42,466 nucleotides of DNA from Flavobacterium sp. YO12 (GTDB lineage: Bacteria; Bacteroidota; Bacteroidia; Flavobacteriales; Flavobacteriaceae), in NCBI RefSeq assembly GCF_004119495.1, contig NZ_NRQU01000043.1, positions 1 to 42,466 of the forward strand, written 5' to 3'. Both the position numbers and the translations under genes were made by a program. Shown one piece after another: positions 1-7,174 of the stretch. The number at the start of each line of letters is the position of its first letter. Position 1 is the first letter of the stretch. Below the pieces are notes generated by a model that did no database searches, was not told the DNA's origin, and was given only the letters and a program-made list of their open reading frames with translations.

Positions 1-5
1 GTTAT

Positions 6-71
6 TGTCACCCTAAGCGTAGTCAAAGGGTTTAAGGTGTAAAAGAGGCTTCGACTACGCTCAGCCTGACA
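6..71. repeat. Imperfect inverted-repeat element (dispersed Bacteroidota-type)
   Basis: Two 23-nt arms, 6-28 (tgtcaccctaagcgtagtc..) and 49-71 (..gactacgctcagcctgaca), are imperfect reverse complements around a 20-nt centre. Arms of this kind (TGTCA..GAGCG.AGTCGAAG) recur between genes in Flavobacteriaceae genomes. It lies just beyond the 3' end of the minus-strand lipoprotein gene, so its transcript could fold and act as a 3' end. No transposase is attached. Confidence 0.6.
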
Positions 72-98
72 TTTAAATCACCAGAGCTAAGAACTTAA

Positions 99-521
99 TT
101 ACTTAATAATGATTTCTTTCTTAGAGTGTACTTTTACAACTGTGTACGGATATGTAATAACTTGCATAACCATTGCGTCTTTAGCAGGACTATTTTCTTT
201 TACAGTTATAATAATATTTTTATCTGTTTCCTCTACTTTATCCACTCCAATAGAATAACCTCCTGTATTTTTCTCTCCCATATTTAAAATAATATAGTTG
301 GAATTACTAATATCAGTCTGTTTCATTTTATCAGCTAAAAGCGGATCATTTTCTAACATTTTGATTTCGTTTGGCTCGGTCAAAATCTCATAAAACTTAA
401 TATTACCGCCGCCGTCAGACTGCTCCGTTAAAATCTCATACAACCCTTTTGAATCTGATGTTTTTTTAACACCGCAGGAAATCAAAACAAAAAGGACTAA
501 AACTGAAATTACTTTTTTCAT
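99..521 (-). CDS. PrcB-like exported lipoprotein
   Basis: A 140-aa protein with a lipoprotein signal peptide: a lysine start, a hydrophobic core, then the lipobox LISC with Cys16 as the likely lipidated residue. The C-terminal half (about residues 80-138) has the pattern of the PrcB_C domain: a GEKNTGGYSI loop, then beta strands ending in ITYPYTVVKV. PrcB is the accessory subunit of the spirochaete dentilisin protease complex, but in Bacteroidota the domain occurs in stand-alone lipoproteins of unknown role. The gene starts 25 nt downstream of bshA on the same strand, so the two are probably co-transcribed. A link to thiol metabolism is only inferred from position. Confidence 0.75.
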   Translation of the reverse strand: MKKVISVLVLFVLISCGVKKTSDSKGLYEILTEQSDGGGNIKFYEILTEPNEIKMLENDPLLADKMKQTDISNSNYIILNMGEKNTGGYSIGVDKVEETDKNIIITVKENSPAKDAMVMQVITYPYTVVKVHSKKEIIIK

Positions 522-546
522 TTACGCTTATATTACTTAAAAACTT

Positions 547-1683
547 TTACTCTTTATAATCATCTATTGCTTTTTGATACAAAGCTTCATACTTAGGCAA
601 GATGTTTTTAATATCAAACTTTTTAGCAACCTCTAAAGCATTTAATTTAAATTGATTCAGAGTTTCATCGTCCTTTAAAATTTTAATAGCATTGGCAGCC
701 ATTTCATCAACATTTCCAACGTTACTTAAATAACCCGATACTCCTTCAAAATTAACCTCAGGCAAACCTCCGGAATTACTTGAAATAACAGGAACTCCGC
801 AAGCCATTGCTTCTAATGCTGCAAGACCAAAACTTTCTGTTTCTGATGGAAGTAAAAACAAATCGGTAAAACATAAAATTTTATCAATCTCGTTGCTGTT
901 CCCAAAAAAGATCACTTTATCATAAATCCCCAATTCCATACACAAAACCTCTGCTTTTTCTTTCTCAGGACCATCACCCACCATCATTAATTTAGCAGGC
1001 ATTACTTTCTGAATATTATAGAAAATCTTAATAATATCCGGAATACGTTTTACCTTTCTAAAATTACTAATATGTGTTATGATTCTCTCATCTTCTTTTG
1101 CCATTACATAGCGATGACATGGCACAGTTGGATCTTTCTTAACTTTATCCAATTCAATAAAATTCGGAATCACCTTAATTTTATTTTTGATTTTGAACAG
1201 CTTCAAAGTATCATCTTTCAAACTCTGCGAAACTGAAGTCACATAATCTGATTTATTAATGCTAAAAGTTACAGCAGGTTTATAAAACGGATGATTTCCT
1301 ACCAATGTAATATCTGTCCCGTGAAGCGTTGTAATCATTGGCAGATTAATTCCTTCATTTTTCAGCATTTGTTTCGCCATATAACCCGCATAAGCGTGAG
1401 GGATTGCGTAATGCACATGAAGAACTTCGATTTTATACAATTTTACCATATCAACCAATTTGCTTGACAAAGCTAATTCGTAAGGTTGATAATGAAAAAG
1501 TGGATATTCTGGAACGTTTACTTCGTGATAATGAACATTCGGATTCAAAAGTGCCAACCTAACTGGCTGACTATATGTTATAAAGTGTATTTCGTGTCCG
1601 CGTCTGGCTAATTCAAGGCCTAGTTCTGTAGCAACTACACCACTACCGCCAAATGTTGGATAACAAACTATTGCTATTTTCAT
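547..1683 (-). CDS. bshA: BshA: N-acetyl-alpha-D-glucosaminyl L-malate synthase
   Basis: A 378-aa cytoplasmic GT4 glycosyltransferase with the usual BshA length. It opens with the glycine-rich loop YPTFGGSGVVATELG, has HVHYAIPHA and TTLHGTDITLVG in the acceptor and UDP-sugar region, and carries the retaining-GT EX7E segment ESFGLAALEAMACGVPVI near residue 285. BshA joins GlcNAc from UDP-GlcNAc to L-malate, the first step of bacillithiol synthesis, which many Flavobacteriia carry out. No bshB or bshC is in the window. The start is an ATG preceded by a good Bacteroidota promoter (1712-1740). The PrcB-like lipoprotein gene follows closely. Confidence 0.93.
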   Translation of the reverse strand: MKIAIVCYPTFGGSGVVATELGLELARRGHEIHFITYSQPVRLALLNPNVHYHEVNVPEYPLFHYQPYELALSSKLVDMVKLYKIEVLHVHYAIPHAYAGYMAKQMLKNEGINLPMITTLHGTDITLVGNHPFYKPAVTFSINKSDYVTSVSQSLKDDTLKLFKIKNKIKVIPNFIELDKVKKDPTVPCHRYVMAKEDERIITHISNFRKVKRIPDIIKIFYNIQKVMPAKLMMVGDGPEKEKAEVLCMELGIYDKVIFFGNSNEIDKILCFTDLFLLPSETESFGLAALEAMACGVPVISSNSGGLPEVNFEGVSGYLSNVGNVDEMAANAIKILKDDETLNQFKLNALEVAKKFDIKNILPKYEALYQKAIDDYKE

Positions 1684-1711
1684 GTATAAAATTTAATTCT
1701 ACGAAAATACT

Positions 1712-1740
1712 CAAAAATACTGTTTAATTCCCCTTTTCAA
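1712..1740 (-). promoter_or_regulatory. Probable bshA promoter (TTG-N18-TATTTTTG)
   Basis: On the minus strand, TTG (1738-1740) is followed after 18 nt by TATTTTTG (1712-1719), an exact match to the Bacteroidota -33 TTG and -7 TAnnTTTG pattern with allowed spacing. The -7 box lies about 28 nt before the bshA ATG, which leaves a short AT-rich leader. Confidence 0.7.
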
Positions 1741-1844
1741 TTGTTAGATTTTTGACAAAATTAGATTAATTCTAATTAATATATTATTGTCTTGAAGCAG
1801 AACATCTTCAATCAAAAAACCACCTGTCCCGCTGTCCGCTGTAT

Positions 1845-1891
1845 CTTTTAAGGCGAACCCCGCCATAAAAGGATGTCGCTCTCATCGGGGC
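1845..1891. repeat. Hairpin-forming intergenic element
   Basis: Inside the gene-free stretch 1741-2129. cttttaaggcg (1845-1855) and cgccataaaag (1861-1871) pair at 10 of 11 positions around aaccc. A competing pairing joins ccccg (1858-1862) to cgggg (1886-1890). The preceding cccgctgtccgctgtatc and following catcggggcta look like parts of a longer family seen between Flavobacterium genes; that family membership is from memory. No ORF is apparent, so it may be a decayed mobile or structured element. Confidence 0.45.
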
Positions 1892-1935
1892 TAGACTAGA
1901 CTTTTTGTTTTCATAAGAACTTTTTCCACAATCTT

Positions 1936-2035
1936 ATCATTCCGAGGAACGAGGAATCACACACGTAATTCCGTAAAGTAAACTTACAATCTTTATCGAG
2001 TTTCTTGTGTGATTTCTCCCTTCGGTCGAAATGAC
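1936..2035. repeat. About 100-bp imperfect inverted-repeat (MITE/REP-like) element
   Basis: The left arm at 1936-1964 (atcattccgaggaacgagg.. ending aatcacacac) and right arm at 2004-2035 (cttgtgtgatttctccctt.. ending gaaatgac) are imperfect reverse complements of about 30 nt, with a 39-nt centre. GTCATTTCGA..GAGAAATCACAC arms are widespread in Bacteroidota intergenic DNA. An open frame across it is an artefact of the repeat. It lies 95 bp beyond the 3' end of the next minus-strand gene. Confidence 0.6.
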
Positions 2036-2129
2036 AAACTTCGAGAAAACTTGAAACCTGAAACAATTAAAACAAAAAAAAGACATAAAACTTAAAGTTT
2101 CATGCCTCTCAAATATTTTACAAATACTC

Positions 2130-2612
2130 TTAGAAAAATCTACTGTGCCAGCTGTCAGCAGCAGGAACTTCCCACGATTCATTAAATTCTTCGATATTGT
2201 TCACTAAATTATTGAAAACAATTGTGTTCTCAGAAACTGATTTATCTTTAACCATCTTTTTAAAATCAATTAATGGTTTATGTGCGATATGTTCTCCAAG
2301 CTTAAAAGTAACGTTCATTTTGTCCAACAAGTCAACGTTGTATTTTTTCTCTAAGCCTTGAATAAACTCAACCGAACTATCAATCGAGCAACCTGTCGCA
2401 GCTTGCACTTCTTGATTTACGGCCAGTATGATAAAACGATTGTATTTTAGTAAAAATGAAGCTTCAAGACTTGTTCCGTGTGCGGCCCATTCTTCTACAA
2501 AAGCTTTCAAATCGGTTTCGATTTCAGAAAATTCTTCCTCAGAAAATTTTCTGTTCGATTGGTAAATCCAAACTCTAGATTCACCAGGTAAATTTTCAAA
2601 AGGTATATACAT
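2130..2612 (-). CDS. Conserved Flavobacteriaceae protein commonly mislabelled 'ABC transporter ATPase'
   Basis: A 160-aa soluble acidic protein starting MYIPFENLPGESRVWIYQSN. Close relatives in Flavobacteriaceae are often labelled 'ABC transporter ATPase', but no Walker A P-loop, LSGGQ signature or Walker B is visible and it is far too short for an ABC ATPase domain, so that name should not be used. The central part (FLLKYNRFIILAVNQEVQAATGCSID) suggests a compact alpha/beta fold. There is no signal peptide or membrane span. It is the last gene of the minus-strand cluster, 98 nt after the CCG-domain Fe-S protein, and the spacer is full of decayed ttttagatt repeats. Function unknown. Confidence 0.8.
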   Translation of the reverse strand: MYIPFENLPGESRVWIYQSNRKFSEEEFSEIETDLKAFVEEWAAHGTSLEASFLLKYNRFIILAVNQEVQAATGCSIDSSVEFIQGLEKKYNVDLLDKMNVTFKLGEHIAHKPLIDFKKMVKDKSVSENTIVFNNLVNNIEEFNESWEVPAADSWHSRFF

Positions 2613-2690
2613 TTTTAAATTTTAGATTTTAGATTATAAATTTTAGATTTCTAAAGAGTTTCGGATTAAACCTTTGCTCCTTTGAATCTT
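2613..2690. repeat. Low-complexity ttttagatt repeats in an operon spacer
   Basis: The spacer holds at least three near copies of the unit ttttagatt (within 2617-2652), followed by cctttgctcctttgaatctt and a similar tail. Such runs are common decayed spacer repeats in Flavobacterium. No start codon or regulatory site is evident. Confidence 0.45.
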
Positions 2691-2710
2691 TGCCACTTTG
2701 CACCTTAAAG

Positions 2711-3502
2711 CTATAAATCCTGTGCATTAGCAATTAATTCTGCAATATCCAGCACTTTTACCTGCCCTTCTTTTTCTTGATGTTTAATACCATCTGTTAA
2801 CATTGTATTACAAAAAGGACACCCTGCAGCAATAATATCTGGTTTCACTTCTAAAGCGTCTTCTGTACGCAATACGTTAACTTCTTTATTTCCTGGCTCA
2901 GCATCTTTAAACATTTGCGCACCGCCAGCTCCGCAGCATAATCCATTTGCTTTAGAACGTTTCATTTCGACTAATTCAACATCTAACTTCTGAATTAAAT
3001 CTCTTGGAGCTTCATACACTTTATTTGCTCTTCCCAAATAACAAGGATCGTGAAAAGTGATTCTTTTTCCTTTAAACTGTCCGCCTTCAACAGTAAGTCT
3101 TCCATCATCTATTAATGATTTTAAGAATTCTGTATGATGAATAACTTCATAGTTTCCGCCTAATTCTGGATACTCATTTTTTAAAGTATTAAAACAGTGC
3201 GGACAAGCGGTAACAATTTTCTTTGCTTCATAGGCATTCAAAACCTCGATATTCATCATGGCCTGCATTTGAAACAAAAATTCATTCCCAGCACGTTTTG
3301 CAGGATCACCTGTACAGCTTTCCTCTGCACCCAAAACGGCAAATGAAACATTAGTACGGTTTAATATACGTACAAATGCTTTTGTGATTTTTTTTGCTCT
3401 ATCATCAAAACTCCCAGCGCAACCTACCCAGAATAAAACTTCTGGCTGTATTCCCTGAGCTAGCATTTCAGCCATTGTTGGCACTACTAAATTTTCTGAC
3501 AT
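2711..3502 (-). CDS. CCG-domain (Fe-S)-binding protein, HdrB/DsrK-like
   Basis: A 263-aa cytoplasmic protein with two cysteine-rich CCG domains of the heterodisulfide reductase subunit B/GlpC type. The first holds CPHCFNTLKNEYPELGG, the second CCGAGGAQMF and GCPFCNTML. In this family the Cys motifs bind a [4Fe-4S] or noncubane cluster that handles electron pairs or thiols. I chose the ATG at 3502 (MSENLVVPTMAEML), preceded by AAAAAGAG. The frame is open for 15 more codons upstream, but these run through a gattaaac repeat and are unlikely to be translated. It sits 104 nt downstream of a membrane Fe-S protein, with which it probably forms a quinone-linked electron-transfer complex. The substrate is unknown. 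Confidence 0.85.
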   Translation of the reverse strand: MSENLVVPTMAEMLAQGIQPEVLFWVGCAGSFDDRAKKITKAFVRILNRTNVSFAVLGAEESCTGDPAKRAGNEFLFQMQAMMNIEVLNAYEAKKIVTACPHCFNTLKNEYPELGGNYEVIHHTEFLKSLIDDGRLTVEGGQFKGKRITFHDPCYLGRANKVYEAPRDLIQKLDVELVEMKRSKANGLCCGAGGAQMFKDAEPGNKEVNVLRTEDALEVKPDIIAAGCPFCNTMLTDGIKHQEKEGQVKVLDIAELIANAQDL

Positions 3503-3510
3503 CTCTTTTT

Positions 3511-3599
3511 GTTTAATCGTTGATTTGTTTAATTGTTTAATCGGCAACTTGATCGAATCCTAAGAACGATTAAACGAATTGACGATTAACCGATTAAAC
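3511..3599. repeat. Inverted and direct gattaaac repeats
   Basis: gtttaatc or a near copy occurs at 3511-3518, 3527-3534 and 3535-3542. Its reverse complement gattaaac or a near copy occurs at 3568-3575, 3584-3590 and 3592-3599. The spacer can thus fold into a long imperfect hairpin between the two Fe-S protein genes. Slippage-expanded spacers of this sort are common in Flavobacterium. Confidence 0.5.
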
Positions 3600-3606
3600 T
3601 ATATTT

Positions 3607-4944
3607 TTAATTCTCGTTTTTCCAATTTAAACGGTCTTGCTGACTGTATTGCCAAGGAGCACCGTTATTTTCAATATTAGTCATCATTGCATTCAATGAC
3701 ATTGGTGCAGCACTCTGCTCCATCACTAAATAACGACGCATATCCATAATAATAGACAACGGACTAATATTAACAGGACATTCTTCTACGCAGGCATTAC
3801 ATGAAGTACAAGCCCACAATTCTTCTGGCGTAATATAATCGTTTAATAAAGTTTTATTATCCGGTACAAAAACACCTTTATTAGCGTCGATATTATTTCC
3901 TACTTCTGTTAGACGATCTCTTGTATCCATCATAATTTTACGTGGAGACAATTTCTTTCCTGTTTGATTTGCCGGACAAGACGATGTACAACGTCCGCAT
4001 TCTGTACAAGTATAAGCATTCAACAACTGAACCCAATTTAAATCCTGAACATCGCTTGCTCCAAACTTACTTGGAGCCGCATTTTCATCAACAGGAGCCG
4101 CTGCAAATGGATCTGCATTTGGATCCATCATTAACTTTACTTCTTTTGTTACAGAAGCCAAATTATCAAACTGACCTTCTGGATTTAAATTTGCAAAATA
4201 AGTATTAGGAAAAGCTAAAAGAATGTGTAAATGTTTTGAAAAGTATAAATAGTTCATAAAAACTAAAATACCCGCAATATGCAGCCACCAAAAAGCTTCA
4301 AACAATAATGAAACTAATTCGTTTGACATTCCATTAAAAATTGGAGCAATAAACTGACTTACTGGAAAACTTCCTGCTTTATGAAAATGAGAAAATCCGC
4401 CTGGAACATTCTGCAAATGCAAATCAGAAGCATTCATCAATAGAAACAAAAGCATCAAAACCGTTTCAAAATACAAAATGTAATTGGCATCGCTTTTAGG
4501 AAATCCGTTTAAGTCAGGATTTATAAAACGCTTAAGTCTAATGACATTTCTTCTAATCCAGAAAACTACAACAGCAAAAATTACAAGTATTGCCAATATT
4601 TCAAAAGAAGCTATTAAAACATCATAAACCACACCTAAATAAGGCGCAAAGATTCTATGAGTTCCAAATAACCCATCTATAATAATTTCAAGTAACTCGA
4701 TATTAATAATTATGAAACCTACATATACAAAAATATGAAGTATTCCAGCTACAGGGCGTCTCACCATTTTTGACTGCCCAAGAGCAATCATTGCCATGTT
4801 TTTCCAGCGCGCTTTAGAATTATCCTTTCGATTTACATCTACTCCCAAGTTAATGTTTCGGATGATCTTTTTTACGCTCGCTGTAAAAAAACCAAAACCA
4901 ACTATAAGAAGTATGGCGAACAAAATATTATCTAAATAACTCAT
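3607..4944 (-). CDS. Membrane (Fe-S)-binding protein: cytochrome-b-like helices fused to a 4Fe-4S dicluster domain
   Basis: A 445-aa protein. The N-terminal two thirds has about five membrane helices with His residues in helices (GILHIFVYVGF; LHIAGILVFMNYLYFSKHLHIL) that could ligate b-type haem, as in NarI, HdrE and DsrM. The C-terminal part has two ferredoxin-type motifs, CTECGRCTSSCP (about residue 313) and CTSCNACVEECPVN (about residue 380), for two [4Fe-4S] clusters. The layout corresponds to DsrM plus the ferredoxin half of DsrK, with the CCG half encoded by the next gene. Likely role: passing electrons between menaquinone and a cytoplasmic partner. It starts 5 nt after the MCE gene, so they are co-transcribed. 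Confidence 0.85.
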   Translation of the reverse strand: MSYLDNILFAILLIVGFGFFTASVKKIIRNINLGVDVNRKDNSKARWKNMAMIALGQSKMVRRPVAGILHIFVYVGFIIINIELLEIIIDGLFGTHRIFAPYLGVVYDVLIASFEILAILVIFAVVVFWIRRNVIRLKRFINPDLNGFPKSDANYILYFETVLMLLFLLMNASDLHLQNVPGGFSHFHKAGSFPVSQFIAPIFNGMSNELVSLLFEAFWWLHIAGILVFMNYLYFSKHLHILLAFPNTYFANLNPEGQFDNLASVTKEVKLMMDPNADPFAAAPVDENAAPSKFGASDVQDLNWVQLLNAYTCTECGRCTSSCPANQTGKKLSPRKIMMDTRDRLTEVGNNIDANKGVFVPDNKTLLNDYITPEELWACTSCNACVEECPVNISPLSIIMDMRRYLVMEQSAAPMSLNAMMTNIENNGAPWQYSQQDRLNWKNEN

Positions 4945-4949
4945 TGCAA

Positions 4950-5915
4950 TTATTTTTTATCAGTTGAATTTACATCTTCAGCAGGAGCTACATAAGGCTT
5001 GTTTTTCTTTCCAAAAAGAGAAACATTTACGTAACGTGTTGGGTATAAACGAACGTCCTGTAATAACAATTCAAGTTCCTTTGAAGTTTTCGTAAGGTTA
5101 TTATAAAGAGCTTCATCACTTAATAATTTACCCATAGTACCTTTTCCAGAATTTAAATTAGCCATAATACCATCAACTTTAGCCAAAGTTTGATTTAGGT
5201 TTCTAACTGTTTTTCCTAAATCGGCTTTGTTTAATGAATCTGATATTTTATTAAAATTGCTTGACATTTTATTAAAGTTTGTCACAACTCCATTTATCTG
5301 ACCTTTATTAGTATCTAAAATAGTATTGATACTTCCTGAAGCTTTATGAAACTGCTCCATTGTCTGACTTAACTCAGCCAAACTTTTCTTTAAATCGTCT
5401 TGCGTTTTTTTATCTAAAACATTGTTTAATCCAGTTACCAGATTATCAATATTTAGAAGCATTTTATCTAACTTTTGCGTAATTGGATCGATTTTACCGC
5501 CTAACGAATCTGTTAATCCTAATTCAACAGCAGGTACTAATTTCTGACCATCTTCTGCTGGGTCTTTATCTGCAAGATTTGGTACAATTTTAATCTGTTT
5601 CCCTCCAATCAAACTTGGAGAATACAAGGCAGCGGTACTGGTTTTAGAAATTGGAAAATCTGTTTTTAATTGCAATTCAACCAATAATTTCCCAGTTATT
5701 TCATCAATTGTGATTTTATTTACTTTACCAATAGAAAGTCCATTAATGGTAACAGGTGCTGATGCTGACAAATCCTCTACATTGTCATATTCGACATATA
5801 ATGTTTTGTAATTTGTAAAAAGGTCTCTGCCTTTTAAAAAACTGTAGCCCCAAATAAATAATAAGATTGACGCGATGACTAAAATAGCCGTTTTAATTTC
5901 TCTTGTTAGTTTCAA
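4950..5915 (-). CDS. MlaD/MCE-family lipid transport protein
   Basis: A 321-aa protein with one N-terminal signal anchor (residues about 9-27, ILVIASILLFIWGYSFLKG), then an MCE domain (about 38-115, with VEYDNVEDLSASAPVTINGL and IGKVNKI) and a long helical region with repeated LN..L heptad-like segments (about 145-270). MCE proteins form hexameric rings or tubes that carry lipids across the periplasm; the helical tail would form the tunnel. No MlaE permease or MlaF ATPase gene is next to it here, so the partners must be elsewhere. It lies between the amidase (50 nt) and the Fe-S protein (5 nt), a common Flavobacteriaceae order. Confidence 0.87.
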   Translation of the reverse strand: MKLTREIKTAILVIASILLFIWGYSFLKGRDLFTNYKTLYVEYDNVEDLSASAPVTINGLSIGKVNKITIDEITGKLLVELQLKTDFPISKTSTAALYSPSLIGGKQIKIVPNLADKDPAEDGQKLVPAVELGLTDSLGGKIDPITQKLDKMLLNIDNLVTGLNNVLDKKTQDDLKKSLAELSQTMEQFHKASGSINTILDTNKGQINGVVTNFNKMSSNFNKISDSLNKADLGKTVRNLNQTLAKVDGIMANLNSGKGTMGKLLSDEALYNNLTKTSKELELLLQDVRLYPTRYVNVSLFGKKNKPYVAPAEDVNSTDKK

Positions 5916-5965
5916 AATTCTAAGTGTTTGTACAAAAATAATATAAATATTCGAACTAGGGCTTA

Positions 5966-7092
5966 TTATTTAATGGCGTCTTGGATGCTGATTTTTTCAC
6001 CATCACGATTCGCAATTAAAAATGCCGCTCCATATCCCTTACTCTTAGCTTCTTGCAAATATTTCTTTGCAGTTTCATAATCTGAAGTTTCTTGGTAGAA
6101 ATATTTATAAATATTGTTTTCATATAACATGGTTACATTATTCAATCCTTTAAAATTTTTAGCTTCTAAAGGTGTTTTTTTAATGCTGGCAATTAACTGT
6201 ACTTTAAAAAAAGTGCCTTTTGGTGCATTTTTTTTCACTGCAGCAGATTCTACAACTTTATTCTTTGCCGGAGTAGAGGTATCTCTTACTGGTCGAGCCT
6301 CTATTGCTTCAGGACTTCCTGAACCAAAATACTCTCTTTTATAACTCAAAATGGCTTCTGCAATTGCTTTTGCAATATCATCTTGCCCCTCTTCTGAATT
6401 CAAAATATTTCCTTCGGTTGGATTAGAAATAAATCCTGTTTCAACTAAAACTCTTGGCATATAAGCTTTATGAAGTACCATAAATGGCGCTTGTTTTACT
6501 CCGCCTTGTCTTAATTTTTTTCCAAGTTTTTCAAAATTTTCTTCGATTTTACTTGCAAGCGAAATACTGTTATCTAAATACTCTTCTTGCATTAAAGTCA
6601 TACCAATCATAGATTCTGGAGAATTTGGATCATAACCTTCGTATTTACGTTTGTAATCTTTCTCTAAAGTAATTACAGAGTTCTCTTTTTTGCAGCCTCT
6701 AAGTTTGATGCAACTTTACTCAAACCCATTACATACGTTTCTGTTCCGTCTGCCGCTGTATTTTTGTTGGCATTACAGTGTATAGAAACAAAAATATTCG
6801 AATTGGCTCTATTGGCAATATTTGCTCTTTCTACTAAATCAATAAAAACATCTGTTTTTCGCGTGTAAATAACATTAACATTTGGATTAAGCTCTAAAAT
6901 TTTTCCAACTTTTAGAACAATTGCTAAGGCGATATTTTTTTCGATCCGTCCGCTGTAAACAGCGCCAAAATCATGATCTCCATGTCCTGCATCAAGTGTC
7001 ACCTTAAAAACGTTAGCTTGACTGTAAGCACAAAAAGACATTATTGTTAGAAAAAAAGTAAAGATTACCTTAATTTTGCTCAATCTATTCAT
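5966..7092 (-). pseudogene. Exported N-acetylmuramoyl-L-alanine amidase (Amidase_3 plus SPOR-like), with a -1-type frameshift
   Basis: Two frames make one amidase of about 376 residues. The 5' part, from ATG 7092 (MNRLSKIKVIFTFFLTIMSF, a signal peptide), holds the zinc-site motifs LDAGHGDHDFG, the Glu of RIEKNIAL and VSIHCNAN, and stops near 6673. The 3' part holds VLVETGFISNPTEG with the last catalytic Glu, and a SPOR-like C-terminus (GTFFKVQLIAS onward). They join at a run of six A's (minus strand, about 6690-6695); seven would keep one frame (AKKENSVITLEKDYKRKYEG). The zero frame reads GCA AAA AAG, an A_AAA_AAG heptamer, and a -1 slip gives AKK-ENS. This may be a true mutation, a homopolymer sequencing error or recoding. 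An upstream start at 7158 would overlap lptD and is unlikely. Confidence 0.8.
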
Positions 7093-7146
7093 AAATCTAA
7101 AAGTTAATTTTAATAAAACGCAACTGCTATAATTTTTATAATTGAT

Positions 7147-7154
7147 TATTTTTG
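7147..7154 (+). promoter_or_regulatory. Possible -7 box for lptD (TATTTTTG)
   Basis: An exact TAnnTTTG box lies in the lptD/amidase divergent region. No TTG stands at the expected 17-23 nt upstream, so this is tentative. If used, transcription would begin after the ATG at 7142 and favour the TTG start at 7175. A perfect 14-nt palindrome, tttgacatgtcaaa (7174-7187), overlaps that start. Confidence 0.35.
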
Positions 7155-7174
7155 CCAAAAAATTATATGTAAGT

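Noticed and set aside
1937..2182. 81-codon open frame on the minus strand
   Set aside because: It runs through an inverted repeat and into the 3' end of the real gene. Its composition is repeat-like and no protein features are seen.
3503..3547. Upstream start for the CCG-domain protein
   Set aside because: The 15 extra codons fall inside the gattaaac repeat. The ATG at 3502 has a purine-rich leader and a conserved-looking start.
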